Assembly (NCBI RefSeq): GCF_000717185.1 | Contig: NZ_JNYE01000019.1 | Span: forward strand, 1-64,000 | Origin: Kitasatospora phosalacinea | Lineage (GTDB): Bacteria; Actinomycetota; Actinomycetes; Streptomycetales; Streptomycetaceae | Direction of reading: 5' to 3' | DNA length: 64,000 nucleotides | In this document: positions 8,740 to 17,118 of the stretch, piece by piece | Layout of the letters: each line of letters opens with the position of its first letter | Position numbering within the stretch: position 1 is the first letter of the stretch | Made by a program: the position numbers and the translations under genes | Notes under the pieces: model-generated | Databases searched by the model: none | What the model was told of the DNA's origin: nothing | The model's input: only the letters and a program-made list of their open reading frames with translations

Positions 8740-9762
8740 CTACGACCCTGCCGAGGGGGCGGGAGAGAGACCGTGCCGCGCCCGGTACCAAGAGGTCAGG
8801 AGGTCGCGTTCACGCAGGCGCGCATTGCCGATGCGCGCAACGGGCGGGAAGCCCGGTTGCTTGGCCCACTCCCGCAGCACCCGGTCGGAGATGCCGGCAG
8901 CGGCCGTGATCTGGGAAGAGGTGACCATGTCACTCAACCCCTCAAGGGCGGCGAGGACTTGGGAGGGTTCTTTGAGCCCGCGGTGCCGGGCGAGCCACGC
9001 CTTCACGGCAGCGATGTCACGGGTTCCGCGGTCATCTGCGGGCGGAAATGGATCGTCCCCGTCCGGGCCGTACGTGTGAATGAAATATTTGACCATCGAG
9101 AAGGAGATGCCGACAGCCGACCCGAGTTCGGCGCGGTGGAGCCGAGGACCGCTGTTGGAGATCAGGATCTGCCGAGCGGTGGCCTCGCCGACGCCGAGTT
9201 GTCCGGCGATCCACTGTGCGCTCGCGGACATCGCCCGATCACTGGCCGCGGCCCCCTCGCGCATCTCGCCGATCCTGATCGCTTCTGCAGCTTTCACCGA
9301 TGTCCGACCGCCACGTTCGCCGGCCTGCCGCAGGAACCAACTGCGAACTTCGGGCCAGGAGCGCAGTCCGTGCCCGTCCGCCCGGGGAAAGGGGTCCGCA
9401 CCGCCCCCGTGGGCGGAGGCGTAGTAGCCGATCAACGAGGGGTGGACACCGAAGACTTCAGCCAACTGCGGTCCGCTCAGGTGCACATCAAGCGCGGCAA
9501 CGGTGCGCGCCCGGTCCACCAGGTTGCGCGGGCCGGGCCGCCCGGCAGAAGAAGCACGGTACTCCTCGTACCAGGCAAGCACCGCGTCCCGAGACCTCAA
9601 TTGGTTGCGTCCGGTACTTGTCGGCGGGGGAAAGTCCGGCTGGCGCGGCCAGTTGGTGCGCACGGAGTCGAACTTGTGCCCTGTCGCGTCGGCGACCTGC
9701 CGCATGGTGACGTACTCCGGCAGGCCCGTAAACGCCGCACGCACTTCGTCGAGGCTCTTCAC
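8740..9762 (-). CDS. Protein of four tandem winged-HTH-like units
   Basis: A 340-residue protein started by GTG at 9762 with AGGAG about 6 bases upstream. It consists almost wholly of four diverged copies of one unit at about residues 1-70, 75-145, 170-265 and 268-335. Each has a helix-turn-helix-like part (such as VTMRQVADATGHKFDSVR), a short linker (PDFPPP, DPFPRA, DPFPPA, GFPPVA), a turn with Gly and Arg, and a helix ending W(Y/F/L)...R. The pattern resembles AlpA/excisionase-type winged HTH domains, which bind DNA. No catalytic domain is visible. It lies between arrays 1 and 2, pointing away from the leader of array 2. I infer a sequence-specific DNA-binding protein that could wrap several turns of DNA; the target is unknown. 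Confidence 0.7.
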   Translation of the reverse strand: MKSLDEVRAAFTGLPEYVTMRQVADATGHKFDSVRTNWPRQPDFPPPTSTGRNQLRSRDAVLAWYEEYRASSAGRPGPRNLVDRARTVAALDVHLSGPQLAEVFGVHPSLIGYYASAHGGGADPFPRADGHGLRSWPEVRSWFLRQAGERGGRTSVKAAEAIRIGEMREGAAASDRAMSASAQWIAGQLGVGEATARQILISNSGPRLHRAELGSAVGISFSMVKYFIHTYGPDGDDPFPPADDRGTRDIAAVKAWLARHRGLKEPSQVLAALEGLSDMVTSSQITAAAGISDRVLREWAKQPGFPPVARIGNARLRERDLLTSWYRARHGLSPAPSAGS

Positions 9763-10142
9763 ACGTCACTCCTGCCGTTCCCGGCACCGGCCCCTTCCCC
9801 CGGCAGCTATCGCCAGGCCGACGCCACGCCACACATCCAATGCGGGTAATTTATCGCACCAGGACAGGCAGTGAGGTTCCAAAGACCAGCCCAAGCACGC
9901 CATGCCGTACAGTCGCACCGAAGCTGGAACGCTCACACCAACTGGCCAAGCAGGGCCGACACCGCCCACCACCGCTCCCGCACTCAACTGCAGATTCTCA
10001 TCAGGTACCCCGATCCTGTATCGCGCAGTGACGTCACATGAGCGTTGCCTCTCGCCTGCCACGCAGGTCAGGAGAAGAGCCGACCCGGTCGCGAGCGATA
10101 TCCGTGTGAGGCATCAAAAAACATCGGCATGCGACTCAGTAG
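9763..10142. other. Intergenic stretch upstream of the array 2 leader
   Basis: No gene is supported here. It must hold the promoter of the tandem-HTH gene. It contains AT-richer patches (GGGTAATTTATCGCACC, near 9843) and the string CTGCAGATTCTCAT near 9991, which recurs near 27054 just beyond array 4. The two surroundings look weakly related, with ATGC.ACTCAG further on in both, as if this segment and the one beyond array 4 share an origin. Confidence 0.4.
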
Positions 10143-10329
10143 CTGCCGCCCGGCCAGTTGGCCATCACCGCCGCAACTCTCCGAACATCTAGGCGCACCG
10201 CGCCAGTCCCGACTGCCACGACCCACAGAACGACGCGGACAACAGACCCCGCGAGGTAAGCTCATCTCCAGGCAAGCCCTGGCCCACCAAGAACCAGCAA
10301 AGCCGCAACATCACAGCACGTCAAAAAGG
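10143..10329 (+). promoter_or_regulatory. Leader of CRISPR array 2
   Basis: About 185 bp directly before the first repeat of array 2 are nearly identical to the segment before array 3 (13141-13327), including AACTCTCCGAACATCT, GACGCGGACAACAGA, GAGGTAAGCTCATCTCCAGG and the terminal AACATCACAGCACGTCAAAAAGG. Conservation next to the first, undamaged repeat on one side only is what a leader looks like. It should hold the array promoter and the signals for spacer integration. Confidence 0.85.
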
Positions 10330-10663
10330 GTCTTCCCCGCACACGCAGGGGTGTCACCGGTGACGTTCTCACCCTGGCGGTGCTGCCGGCCGTCTTCCCC
10401 GCACACGCAGGGGTGTCACGGCCCGCTCGTCGGCACCGTGATCGACACCAGCGTCTTCCCCGCACATGCAGGGGTGTCACGCTCTTCCCCTCCCCGGGCG
10501 CACCGGTGACCACGTCTTCCCCGCACACGCAGGGGTGTCACATACAACCGCGGCGTCCGGGTCAGCGAACGCACGTCGTCCCTGCAGATGCAGGGGTGGC
10601 ACGACCCGATGGGCCGCTGGCCTTGTGACCATGTTTCTTCCCTGCACGCGCAGAGACCCCGCA
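10330..10663 (+). CRISPR. CRISPR array 2: six I-E repeats with leader
   Basis: Repeats of 28 bp (GTCTTCCCCGCACACGCAGG then GGTGTCAC) start at 10330, 10392, 10453, 10514, 10575 and about 10636, giving five spacers of about 33 bp. The first two repeats match the consensus, the third has one change (CACATG), the fourth matches, the fifth is altered (GTCGTCCCTGCAGATG...) and the sixth heavily so. Decay away from the leader is the normal ageing pattern. The repeat has the partly palindromic CCCCGCACACGCAGGGG core expected for Cas6e processing. Confidence 0.95.
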
Positions 10664-10788
10664 TCGACGTCGTCGTCGGAACCGGCAAAACTCCGACTCT
10701 CCTCGCCCGTTCGGGGTGCTCAGCGGGCGTGTGCTGCGATGGCGTGAGGCGGATGTCTGCCACGGCGAGACCAAAGGACACCGGCTGA

Positions 10789-12129
10789 TCAGCCGACAGG
10801 CTGAATGCCGAGGCGCTCGAGGGCATCACCGGTGGCGGCGAGCGGAGGATCAGGCCACAGCAGGTAGCTGCTCCCTGCCTCGCTCTCCGAGAATCTCTTC
10901 CTCTGCAGACCGTGCGGGGTGCTGGACGGCAGGTCGAACCAGATCTTGCGGTAGCTCGTTGAAACACTCCCCAGGTACGGAAGGTCGCCGTCCGCGACGA
11001 TGAAGAACTCCCGCGAGCTGAAGATCGACAGTTGATCCGGGTCGTCTCGGCGAAGGGAGCTCCCACGCATGATGATGGCGCCCACGATGTTCTCCGCCAG
11101 AAACTGCCGAACGTATTCCGCCGTGGCGGAACTCCGCACGAAGAGCAGGATGCGCTGGTTGTTCTCGGTGTCCTCGCTGATGAGCTTGAGGAGTGTCAGG
11201 AGCTTGTCGTCGGGGCCCAGGTCGTCGATCCTGTCGAGGAAGTCGTCGACGGCCTCGTCAGGGATCGCCGCCACCACCGCTTCCACGTCGAACAGGCTGT
11301 CTTGACGGCTGTGCTCCGGGAAGCCCCCGGAACCGTGGAACCGACCAGAGCGGCTCCCGTGCGCCCCGGCCGCTGCGAGGCGCTCCAGACGGGGCCCGAG
11401 CAGCGCTGTGCTGAACGCGGCGCGGCTCTCCGCGGCGGTACGGAGCAGGGCTGCGCCTGCAGCACGGGACCATTGGGCATAGAAGGCTGCCGCGTCGTTG
11501 ATGAGTGCGCGCTCGAGGGGACTGACACGGTAATGGACGACTTCCATGCGCAGGTCAGCCGGCGGGAGGAGGGAGCCGTGGAACGTCGGGGTCTGAATTG
11601 CCCTGACGCCGGAATGCCGTAGGGCCTGCGCTGACTTCTGCAGTTCCGCTGGGTGTCCAGTGACGACGACGGCGGTGTCGCCCGAGGTGATCAGGTCCGT
11701 CACTGCGGGCAGGTAGTGGGCGGCGTCCTCAAGGATGGCCAGGGCGAACCCCGTGTCGCGCAGGTGGGCTTGGGCGATCGACCCGATCAGGTTCCTGGCG
11801 ACCACGACGGCCGGGGCCCCCGCGTCGGTGGAGTGGAAAAGCCAGGCGCGCATCTCGCCCTGGTCCCGAATGGCGGTAACGGGGACACCACGCCCGGCCA
11901 GGGCTTCGGCATGCTGGGTGACCGTCAGCGGGTGGGTGACCACAAGGACCCGCGCGCCGGGGTGCCGGAGGAGGAAGGCGTGAACGGCCGCGGCAAGTGC
12001 AAGGGTCTTCCCCGTTCCGGTAGCCAGAGTCATCGTGCGGACCTGGCCTGGTTCGAGCTCGGAGATCGCCTTGATCGCAGGTTCGTACGCAGCGGCAGGC
12101 CGGCGCGGGTCTGAAGTGTGGTGGGTCAT
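10789..12129 (-). CDS. SF2 helicase-like ATPase coupled to a CBS-HEPN protein
   Basis: A 446-residue protein starting at the ATG that overlaps the stop of the upstream CBS-HEPN gene (ATGA). RecA-like core 1 shows Walker A LATGTGKT at residues 35-42, motif Ia-like VLVVTHPL, a DEAH-like LEDAAHY at 133-139 and VVVTGHP in the place of SAT. The second half has ILLFVRSSATAEYV, which fits helicase motif IV, but a clear motif VI (Q..GR..R) is missing; HGLQRKRF may stand in its place. It may therefore remodel or translocate rather than unwind in the usual way. No nuclease domain is seen. The gene ends about 125 bp from the last repeat of array 2. Partner and position suggest a defence role; this is inference. 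Confidence 0.75.
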   Translation of the reverse strand: MTHHTSDPRRPAAAYEPAIKAISELEPGQVRTMTLATGTGKTLALAAAVHAFLLRHPGARVLVVTHPLTVTQHAEALAGRGVPVTAIRDQGEMRAWLFHSTDAGAPAVVVARNLIGSIAQAHLRDTGFALAILEDAAHYLPAVTDLITSGDTAVVVTGHPAELQKSAQALRHSGVRAIQTPTFHGSLLPPADLRMEVVHYRVSPLERALINDAAAFYAQWSRAAGAALLRTAAESRAAFSTALLGPRLERLAAAGAHGSRSGRFHGSGGFPEHSRQDSLFDVEAVVAAIPDEAVDDFLDRIDDLGPDDKLLTLLKLISEDTENNQRILLFVRSSATAEYVRQFLAENIVGAIIMRGSSLRRDDPDQLSIFSSREFFIVADGDLPYLGSVSTSYRKIWFDLPSSTPHGLQRKRFSESEAGSSYLLWPDPPLAATGDALERLGIQPVG

Positions 12130-12962
12130 CGCCCCTGGCCTGCCTTTCTGCGCATCTTCCTCAGGACCCATGCTCGTGCCATGGCGAGCTTTTGAAGGTC
12201 TTCGTCGGTCAGCTCGCGCTTGAAGTGGAAGACATCGTTGCGGATCTGTCCGACAGGTCTGATCTCGTAGGTGAACATGTCGCGGTTGGCTCCCATGATG
12301 CCGACGAAGTGGGGCCAGTTCCTGCTGTTCATCACGATGCTGACCTGCTCGTCAAAGGTCATAGCGACGAGCTCGGTCGGGAGGCGGTCCTCGCGGCCTT
12401 TGTAGAGGCTGGCAAGGGCGTGGCGGGCGCACTCCTCGAGTTGCTCGGGGCTCACCGCGGCGTCGATGAGGGACCGCAGCCCGGTCTCAGTCTCCTTGAG
12501 CAGCAGGTAGGGGCTGGCGACGCGGTAGAGGTAGGAGATCACGTCCGAGCCCGTCACGATGCCCTGCAGCCGGTCCGGATCGCCGACCAGCACGGCGTCG
12601 GCGCCGTCCAGAGGGGCGAAGAGGCTGTCGATCGGGTCGACGGCCCGGACGTAGACGGGCTGCTCCACGAAGTCCTCGACGACGAGCTGTTCGGGAGCCC
12701 TGGTCTTCTCCCACAGCCAGGTGCTGTTGACGAGGCGCTCGGTGAAGGAGCGGTGGGAGAACAGGCCAAGCACCTCGTTGCCGGCGACGACGGGCACCTG
12801 GTTGAATCCCAGCCCGTTCATGATCTTGAGGGTTTCGGGCACGGTGTGGTCCGCGGGCACGGTGACCGGCCCGTCGCCGGAGAGCAGATACGAGACCCGG
12901 TGGAACATGTGCAGTTCATCCGGGCGGGCCGGTGTCTGCGGCTCGTCCAGGGGTGCGGTCAC
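12126..12962 (-). CDS. CBS-pair protein with a C-terminal HEPN-like domain
   Basis: 278 residues, GTG start with GGAGGAG about 6 bases upstream. Residues about 25-155 form a CBS pair: VTVPADHTVPETLKIM...NQVPVV...VLGLFSHRS and then VYVRAVDPIDSLFAPL...DAVLV...LQGIVTGSD, the usual endings of CBS strands. CBS pairs bind adenine nucleotides and sense cell state. Residues about 165-270 are all-helical and contain RNDVFH (Arg241-Asn-X3-His246), the R(N)X4-H signature of HEPN ribonucleases, followed by a basic helix. The gene is coupled by a 4-base overlap to the SF2 helicase downstream. I infer a nucleotide-gated RNase or toxin with a helicase sensor. The fold of the C-terminal part is read from one motif and helix pattern only. 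Confidence 0.7.
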   Translation of the reverse strand: MTAPLDEPQTPARPDELHMFHRVSYLLSGDGPVTVPADHTVPETLKIMNGLGFNQVPVVAGNEVLGLFSHRSFTERLVNSTWLWEKTRAPEQLVVEDFVEQPVYVRAVDPIDSLFAPLDGADAVLVGDPDRLQGIVTGSDVISYLYRVASPYLLLKETETGLRSLIDAAVSPEQLEECARHALASLYKGREDRLPTELVAMTFDEQVSIVMNSRNWPHFVGIMGANRDMFTYEIRPVGQIRNDVFHFKRELTDEDLQKLAMARAWVLRKMRRKAGQGR

Positions 12963-13140
12963 GCGCTCCTCCAGTCGTTCCCGCCGGCCCCGCCGAGGTA
13001 GTGCCCGTCACCCCGGACGGGCACACGGTGTGCAGGTCCCAATGGAAGGGATCCTATCTCCAGACTGCCGGGCAGATCCCAGAACCAGTCCCCCAAGGCG
13101 CAGCCTCTTCTCTCCCTGGCTCCGCTTGCCCCCCTTGGTC

Positions 13141-13327
13141 GTTGCCACCCGACCGGCTGGCCGTCACCGTCGGAACTCTCCGAACATCTGACGCACCCCG
13201 CCAGTTCCGACTGCCACGACCCACAGAACGACGCGGACAACAGATCCCGCGAGGTAAGCTCATCTCCAGGCAAGCCCCGGCCCACCAAGAACCAGCAAAG
13301 CCACAACATCACAGCACGTCAAAAAGG
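13141..13327 (+). promoter_or_regulatory. Leader of CRISPR array 3
   Basis: A near-copy of the array 2 leader: the two differ at only scattered bases from the AACTCTCCGAACATCT block to the CACGTCAAAAAGG just before the first repeat. Further left (12963-13140) the similarity fades; that part should hold the promoter of the CBS-HEPN operon, reading the other way. Two such leaders about 3 kb apart in direct orientation flank array 2 and the helicase/CBS-HEPN cassette. Confidence 0.85.
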
Positions 13328-13861
13328 GTCTTCCCCGCACACGCAGGGGTGTCACCGTTCCCCTCAGCCCCCGGTTCCGCCCTGTCGAGTCTTCCCCGCA
13401 CACGCAGGGCTGGCACGACCACCGCGCTGCTGGGGGTCGGACGCGCCTGCTACCTCGTCACGCAGGATTGGCGCACCGGACGCCGGCGGGGAGGCAGGCT
13501 CGCGCCTCTCCTGCCTGTGCACGCAGAGCCAGCAGCGCCGTATCCGGTAGCGTTGCGCACGGCACCACTGCCGCGCCGACAGCAACAACGTGCCCGCCCC
13601 GTTTGGGAGCCGACACGGTGGTGACTCTGCTGAAAGGCCACCGCGGGAGCGCCTTCTCTGCACTTGCAGAGCTGCCACGCGCCACCAGATCCTGGGGCGC
13701 AGGCCGCGCTTCCTCCCTGCACACGCAGGGCCTGCACCGTCTGGTCGGGATCCGCCAGCGCTCCGAGCCTTCCCCGTACTCCCGGCGCAGGGCTGACGCA
13801 TCTCGGGCGAAGATAGCTTCGGTGAGGTGGATCCCCAACCTGCATTCGCAGGACTGGCACG
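13328..13861 (+). CRISPR. CRISPR array 3: leader-proximal repeats intact, remainder decayed
   Basis: Repeat 1 (13328) matches the consensus exactly and repeat 2 (13389) has two changes near its end. Decayed units follow near 13449, 13509, 13651, 13710, 13767 and 13831, for example GCCTTCTCTGCACTTGCAGA and TCCTCCCTGCACACGCAGGG. Spacing stays near 60 bp except across 13511-13651, where one unit is unrecognisable and extra bases are present. Only the spacer between repeats 1 and 2 is likely to give a good crRNA. Confidence 0.8.
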
Positions 13862-13959
13862 GATTCCACGCCGGCACGTCGAAGGCAACTTCAAGTCCCT
13901 AACCCTCTGGAGCTGATGTCGACTCGGACTTGCTCGGCGATTTTATGACGGTAGCCATA

Positions 13960-16068
13960 TCAGGTTCCTGTCGCGGTGGACTGCACCGTTGCGGTCAGCA
14001 CGTCGAAGGCGTCATCAGCCAACTGGGTGTGTTCGCGCCCGGGGGGCACGATCTTGCGGGTCGCGACGACGAAGTCCTCGATGTCCTGCCGGCAGGCGCT
14101 CAGATGGGCGTGGCCGTCAGGCGCGTCAAGGCTGATGTGGACGCGCCTGTCGCTGCCGTCCGTGGCGGCCAGGGCCGCCGGGTCGCTCCAGATCCTGACG
14201 TCGCCAGTGCCAGTGGGGTGGGTGAGGCCGTCGGTAAGAAGGTCTCGGGAGAACATCCACGTCACCGGCGGCTGCCCGTCGGGTGCGAGGGCCATCACCA
14301 CAGCGTAGGGGTCGTGGGAGCGGTAGAGGAGTTCGGCGGGCACGCCGATGTCCTGCTGGCCGGGGGCGAGCAGGCGCAGGCGCATCCGGGCACGCAGTGT
14401 GGTCGCGCCGTTTGCGGTGACGCTCTCCATGTCCAGACGCGGGTTTCGGGGGCGGGTCTTTGGCCGGTCAGCGGTAGGTTTCGGGCTATCGGCCCGGTTG
14501 CGGGCAGGCCGCGGGGCGGCACCCTGCCGTGCTGGTGGCATGGCAGGGTGGGGTTGGCCGGCCGCTGGCGAGGCGGCCGACGGGTCGGGGGGCAACGGAT
14601 GGCAGCCGTCGTTGAGCAGGAGCCTCAGGCGCTGCTCGAGTACCGAGGTGTCACCGTGAACAATTCCGTCGGTGTACAGCATTAGTTCGCTCCCAGGTGC
14701 GGGGGCGGATTCGGCGGGTTTCTGCCCGGGCGGCAGGGCATCTGCGGAGTGGGTGCTGTGCTGTGCTTCGCGGGCGGCGAGGCGGAGCAGGAGGGCGGGC
14801 TGATCCTTGGGGCATTGGTTCAGGGCCCACAGGGCCAGGCGCGGCCAGGGCTTGTCTTCCCTATCGGTTGCGTGTAGCCCTGGCCAGTAGGGGTCGGGAG
14901 TGTCGGTGGCGGTGTGGCAGGCCGGCGGTCGCAGGAGGAAGGAGTCGTGGGCCCACCAGGTGGGACGTCGATCCTCGTTCGGGGCGCCGCTTGCCGACGT
15001 GTGGCCGGCTGCGTTGCGGTATGCGTCGGGCCAGGCGCTTCGGTGGGTGCCGGTGTGGAGCAGGCATTCCAAGAGGCGCTCATAGGTGCTGGTGTGGCTG
15101 TGCCGAGCCGCTGATCGGGTCAGCGTGTGCAGGACCTCCTCGGCAAGTTCGCAGGGGTCGGCGGAGGGCGGCGTGTCGAACAGGCGCTGGACGGTGGTGG
15201 TCTTGCCTGTGCCCGGGCGGTAGGAGACGAACAGCATGACCGGCTCCTGGACGCCCTCAGGCTCGTACCAGGGGTCGCTGTGACGTCTGACGGTGGCGGC
15301 CAGGAGCGCAGCCAGGTCGGACTGGCCGGTGCCGGCGGTGTCGGCCAGGAGCGTGGGCAGGCCCGTGCCGGGCAGCCGCTCGAAGTGCAGGCCCTGCCCG
15401 TGGGCCCAGTGCCTGCAGCCGCAGTCGTGGAGCGCATCGTGAGCGGTCTTGATGCGGTAGTTGTCGTCGGCGTTGTCCAGCAGCACCGACCAGGCCGGTC
15501 CGGGTTCGGGACGAAATTCCAGCGCGGCGTACAGGGCTGAGGCGAATGCGTTCCTGCTTCGGGCGCCATCCGCGGCCAGAAGCTTGAACAGGCCGGCAAG
15601 GGGTGCCTGCGCCTGGGAGTGGAACCTGGACTCGATACTCCCGTCCCCATGCTCCAGAAGAGCTCGCAGCAGGGCCAGCGCCGCAGCCCGCCTGCCGCCC
15701 GTCGGCGAAGCCGCGAGGAGGACCGGGCCGCCCCTGCGGGAGGCAGCCGCGGTGTGCCAGGTGCGCGGCGCGCGCCAGGCTTCGCGCATCGAGGCGGCGT
15801 TCTTGTGCGCGTTGTCCTGCCCGGCGCTCTCCTGCCGGGAGGCGGGCTGTCGGGGGGAGTCGGCCGTGGCACTGCCGCTGTCGCCGTCGGCGCTGTCGTG
15901 GCCGAGGTGGCGGGTGAAGCGCTGGGCAACGGTGTCAGGCAGCGGCTGCATGAAGGCCTGCACGTGGGCAGCCCCCAGGCTGGAGGCGGCCAGCAGCTCG
16001 TCAAAGCCCGCAGCCGGGTCGGGAACAACCGCGTCATCGGCGGGGGTCATGTCGTCTCGGATGGTCAT
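13960..16068 (-). CDS. Large P-loop protein with a C-terminal SsgA-like domain
   Basis: 702 residues, ATG with GGAGG close upstream and 15 bp after the sigma-like gene, so the two form an operon. Residues about 555-695 read as an SsgA/SsgB-like domain: PAELLYRSHDPYAVVM, VTWMFSRDLLTDGL, GTGDVRIWSD and a final acid-rich VPPGREH. SsgA-like proteins control septation and sporulation in Streptomyces and normally are about 140 residues alone. The 550 residues before it are unfamiliar; they contain VSYRPGTGKTTTVQRLF, a Walker A motif near residue 290, but no clear Walker B after it. A Pro-rich linker joins the halves. The fusion is unusual. It starts just beyond array 3 and might link division control with a stress or defence response. 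Confidence 0.6.
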   Translation of the reverse strand: MTIRDDMTPADDAVVPDPAAGFDELLAASSLGAAHVQAFMQPLPDTVAQRFTRHLGHDSADGDSGSATADSPRQPASRQESAGQDNAHKNAASMREAWRAPRTWHTAAASRRGGPVLLAASPTGGRRAAALALLRALLEHGDGSIESRFHSQAQAPLAGLFKLLAADGARSRNAFASALYAALEFRPEPGPAWSVLLDNADDNYRIKTAHDALHDCGCRHWAHGQGLHFERLPGTGLPTLLADTAGTGQSDLAALLAATVRRHSDPWYEPEGVQEPVMLFVSYRPGTGKTTTVQRLFDTPPSADPCELAEEVLHTLTRSAARHSHTSTYERLLECLLHTGTHRSAWPDAYRNAAGHTSASGAPNEDRRPTWWAHDSFLLRPPACHTATDTPDPYWPGLHATDREDKPWPRLALWALNQCPKDQPALLLRLAAREAQHSTHSADALPPGQKPAESAPAPGSELMLYTDGIVHGDTSVLEQRLRLLLNDGCHPLPPDPSAASPAAGQPHPAMPPARQGAAPRPARNRADSPKPTADRPKTRPRNPRLDMESVTANGATTLRARMRLRLLAPGQQDIGVPAELLYRSHDPYAVVMALAPDGQPPVTWMFSRDLLTDGLTHPTGTGDVRIWSDPAALAATDGSDRRVHISLDAPDGHAHLSACRQDIEDFVVATRKIVPPGREHTQLADDAFDVLTATVQSTATGT

Positions 16069-16083
16069 CGGTCCTCCCTCGTT

Positions 16084-16902
16084 TCAGTCGGTGTCGGTGT
16101 CTGAGGCACCGCCGCGGAGTTTGGCGCGGGCCCGGCCCACGCGGCTCTCCAGGGCCTTGGTCGTCAAGCCGACGTGGAGGGCGGCTTCGGATTGGCGGAA
16201 TCCGGCGGCCCGCAGGACGAGTGCTTCCTTGACCTTGGGGTCCTCCAGGCGCTCGAGGACTCCCTCGACCCGCTCGCGCAGGACAACGGCCTTCAGCGGG
16301 TCGACGGCGCGCTGGTCCGGCAGGGCAGCCAGGGCCAAGTCGGGGCTGTCGCCTGCCAAAAGACGCTGGGAATCTCTGTGCCGCCGGTACCAGCGCTGGT
16401 ATTCGGCCTTGAAACACAGCAGGCAGGCGCCGACGAAGAAACTGGTCAAACTCGCACCGCCCTCAGGAGCCCAGGCCCCTTTGAGAAGAGCGTGCCGGCG
16501 AAAGAGCCGGGCGGCGGCAATGGTCGTCTCAGCGGCGACCTCGTGGCGGTCGTCGCGCAGCCAGGGTGTGGCGATCATGTCGTCGGGGACGGGTCGGCCG
16601 AAGGCACGGGCTCGGGCGAACACCTCACCGCTGGCGCACCAGTGGTTGAGCACGCTCCAGCCGTAGCGCATCTGCTGCTCCATGAACGTGTCGTAGAGCG
16701 GCCCTTTGAAGCCGACCTGCCGCAAGCGGCGTACGACCTCGGCGTCCGCGGCGCGCCTGGCCGCCCGGTCCGCGAGGTGGCCGCCGCCGATCCGGACGAG
16801 TTCTTCTTCCAGGTCCGCCAAGTGGGGGCTGTGCTGCGCGGCGGTGCCGACAGGCTGTGGGCCTGAGCCGCCGGACGCGGTCTCTGACGTCTCGTATGCC
16901 AC
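16084..16902 (-). CDS. Sigma-70-like regulator (ECF type), first gene of an operon
   Basis: The start is set at the GTG at 16902, which has an AGGAGGAG 6-8 bases upstream; an in-frame ATG 21 bases further up is less well placed. The 272 residues end in a sigma region 4-like helix set (VLERLEDPKVKEALVLRAAGFRQSEAALHVGLTTKALESRVGRARAKLRG): a recognition helix after a 'grow by recurrence' helix, as in ECF sigma factors. Region 2 is less obvious but AEYQRWYRRHRDSQR and the helical SLTSFFVGACLLCFKAEYQ segment would fit it. The short N-terminal part has no known domain. Its partner downstream is the SsgA-like fusion. No anti-sigma gene is adjacent, although a two-span membrane protein is divergent from it. 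Confidence 0.6.
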   Translation of the reverse strand: MAYETSETASGGSGPQPVGTAAQHSPHLADLEEELVRIGGGHLADRAARRAADAEVVRRLRQVGFKGPLYDTFMEQQMRYGWSVLNHWCASGEVFARARAFGRPVPDDMIATPWLRDDRHEVAAETTIAAARLFRRHALLKGAWAPEGGASLTSFFVGACLLCFKAEYQRWYRRHRDSQRLLAGDSPDLALAALPDQRAVDPLKAVVLRERVEGVLERLEDPKVKEALVLRAAGFRQSEAALHVGLTTKALESRVGRARAKLRGGASDTDTD

Positions 16903-17118
16903 ACCCGCTCCTCCTGGACGCATCTTGCGCCGCCCCCCTGACGGCCCGACACAGCCAGTTGTAGGTCCCGCCCCGCAGCCGCCCCTCGCCCCGCAGCACA
17001 TTTTCTCAAGTGATGTACGTCACACGAGGGGTGATGATGCGTCAGCTGCCTACACCCCTGGTGCACGGGCACCGCGCACCAGGCGCAGCCGCCCCCTGAC
17101 CCTCTATGGGAGCCCGCC

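Noticed and set aside
10068..10265. Minus-strand ORFs across the two leaders that encode similar peptides (also 13054-13263)
   Set aside because: The similarity comes from the leader duplication; no ribosome site, odd composition.
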